From contig NC_016041.1 in NCBI RefSeq assembly GCF_000226565.1, forward strand, positions 3,720,001-3,784,000: a stretch of 64,000 bases of DNA. Direction: 5' to 3'. The notes beneath the pieces were generated by a model. It made no database searches and was not told the DNA's origin. It saw nothing but the letters and a program-made list of their open reading frames with translations. Position numbers and translations under genes: made by a program. How positions within the stretch are numbered: position 1 is the stretch's first letter; every line of letters begins with the position of its first letter. Below are positions 63,977 through 64,000 of this stretch, in pieces. This DNA comes from Glaciecola nitratireducens FR1064. Its GTDB lineage: Bacteria; Pseudomonadota; Gammaproteobacteria; Enterobacterales; Alteromonadaceae.

Positions 63977-64000
63977 GACTTCCCCTTATAACGCGTAGAT

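Overview
The window reads as chromosomal DNA from a free-living, motile, probably marine gammaproteobacterium. An Alteromonadales-like relative is most likely, judged from the glmU–DeoR–glmS cluster, SpeA, PpsA, a very large TonB-dependent receptor, an MCP and many c-di-GMP proteins. This is inference from protein resemblance; the window holds no rRNA gene. No tRNA, CRISPR array, prophage or complete transposon was seen.

Layout. 0.2–4.4 kb: amino-sugar/cell-wall precursor cluster glmU–deoR–glmS (minus strand), with a conserved glmS 3' end of the attTn7 type. 4.5–6.0 kb: membrane sensor with a degenerate GGDEF domain. 6.0–9.0 kb: overlapping adaptive-response genes, an Ada/AlkA fusion, an O6-alkylguanine transferase and a DMT transporter. 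9.2–17 kb: secreted serine hydrolase, speA, a receiver with degenerate GGDEF, a class V aminotransferase, moeA–moeB. 17–21 kb: hybrid kinase with an NMT1/THI5-like sensor domain, a small exported protein and a second DMT transporter, with a family of short repeats between them. 21–28.5 kb: propionyl-CoA synthetase, MCP, luciferase-like monooxygenase, PAS-GGDEF-EAL protein. 28.7–33.8 kb: a histidine kinase with an ethylene-receptor-type N terminus, its overlapping receiver, then a REC-GGDEF-EAL protein. 33.8–41.4 kb: a complete N-type F-ATPase operon (usp-atpD-C-Q-R-B-E-F-A-G). 41.7–50.6 kb: one 8.9-kb gene for cyclic beta-glucan synthase. 50.6–64 kb: TonB-dependent receptor, another GGDEF-EAL protein, ppsA, an RND efflux pair and a small thioredoxin-like protein.

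How the genes fit together. Signal transduction is heavily represented: five GGDEF-related proteins, two hybrid or PAS kinases, two receivers and an MCP. Three of the c-di-GMP proteins look fully intact in their motifs (26.4 kb, 32.1 kb, and the GGDEF part at 54.5 kb). Two have clearly degenerate GGDEF domains, and one has an altered EAL motif and a pseudo-receiver. The N-ATPase, the universal stress protein and the cyclic glucan synthase share one divergent region and could form a salt/osmotic-stress module; this is inference.

The most interesting observations are: (1) the ethylene/Cu(I)-binding residue set is completely conserved in the kinase at 28.7 kb, which sits beside a receiver and a c-di-GMP enzyme; (2) a family of repeats (consensus TAACAAGGGGCCAGGTTC followed by YTTGA) has landed inside the alkA reading frame and supplies the stop codon of a transporter; (3) a 16-bp unit carrying the start codon of atpQ is present four times, making short upstream reading frames; (4) a perfect six-copy 12-bp in-frame tandem repeat lies inside an RND pump gene.
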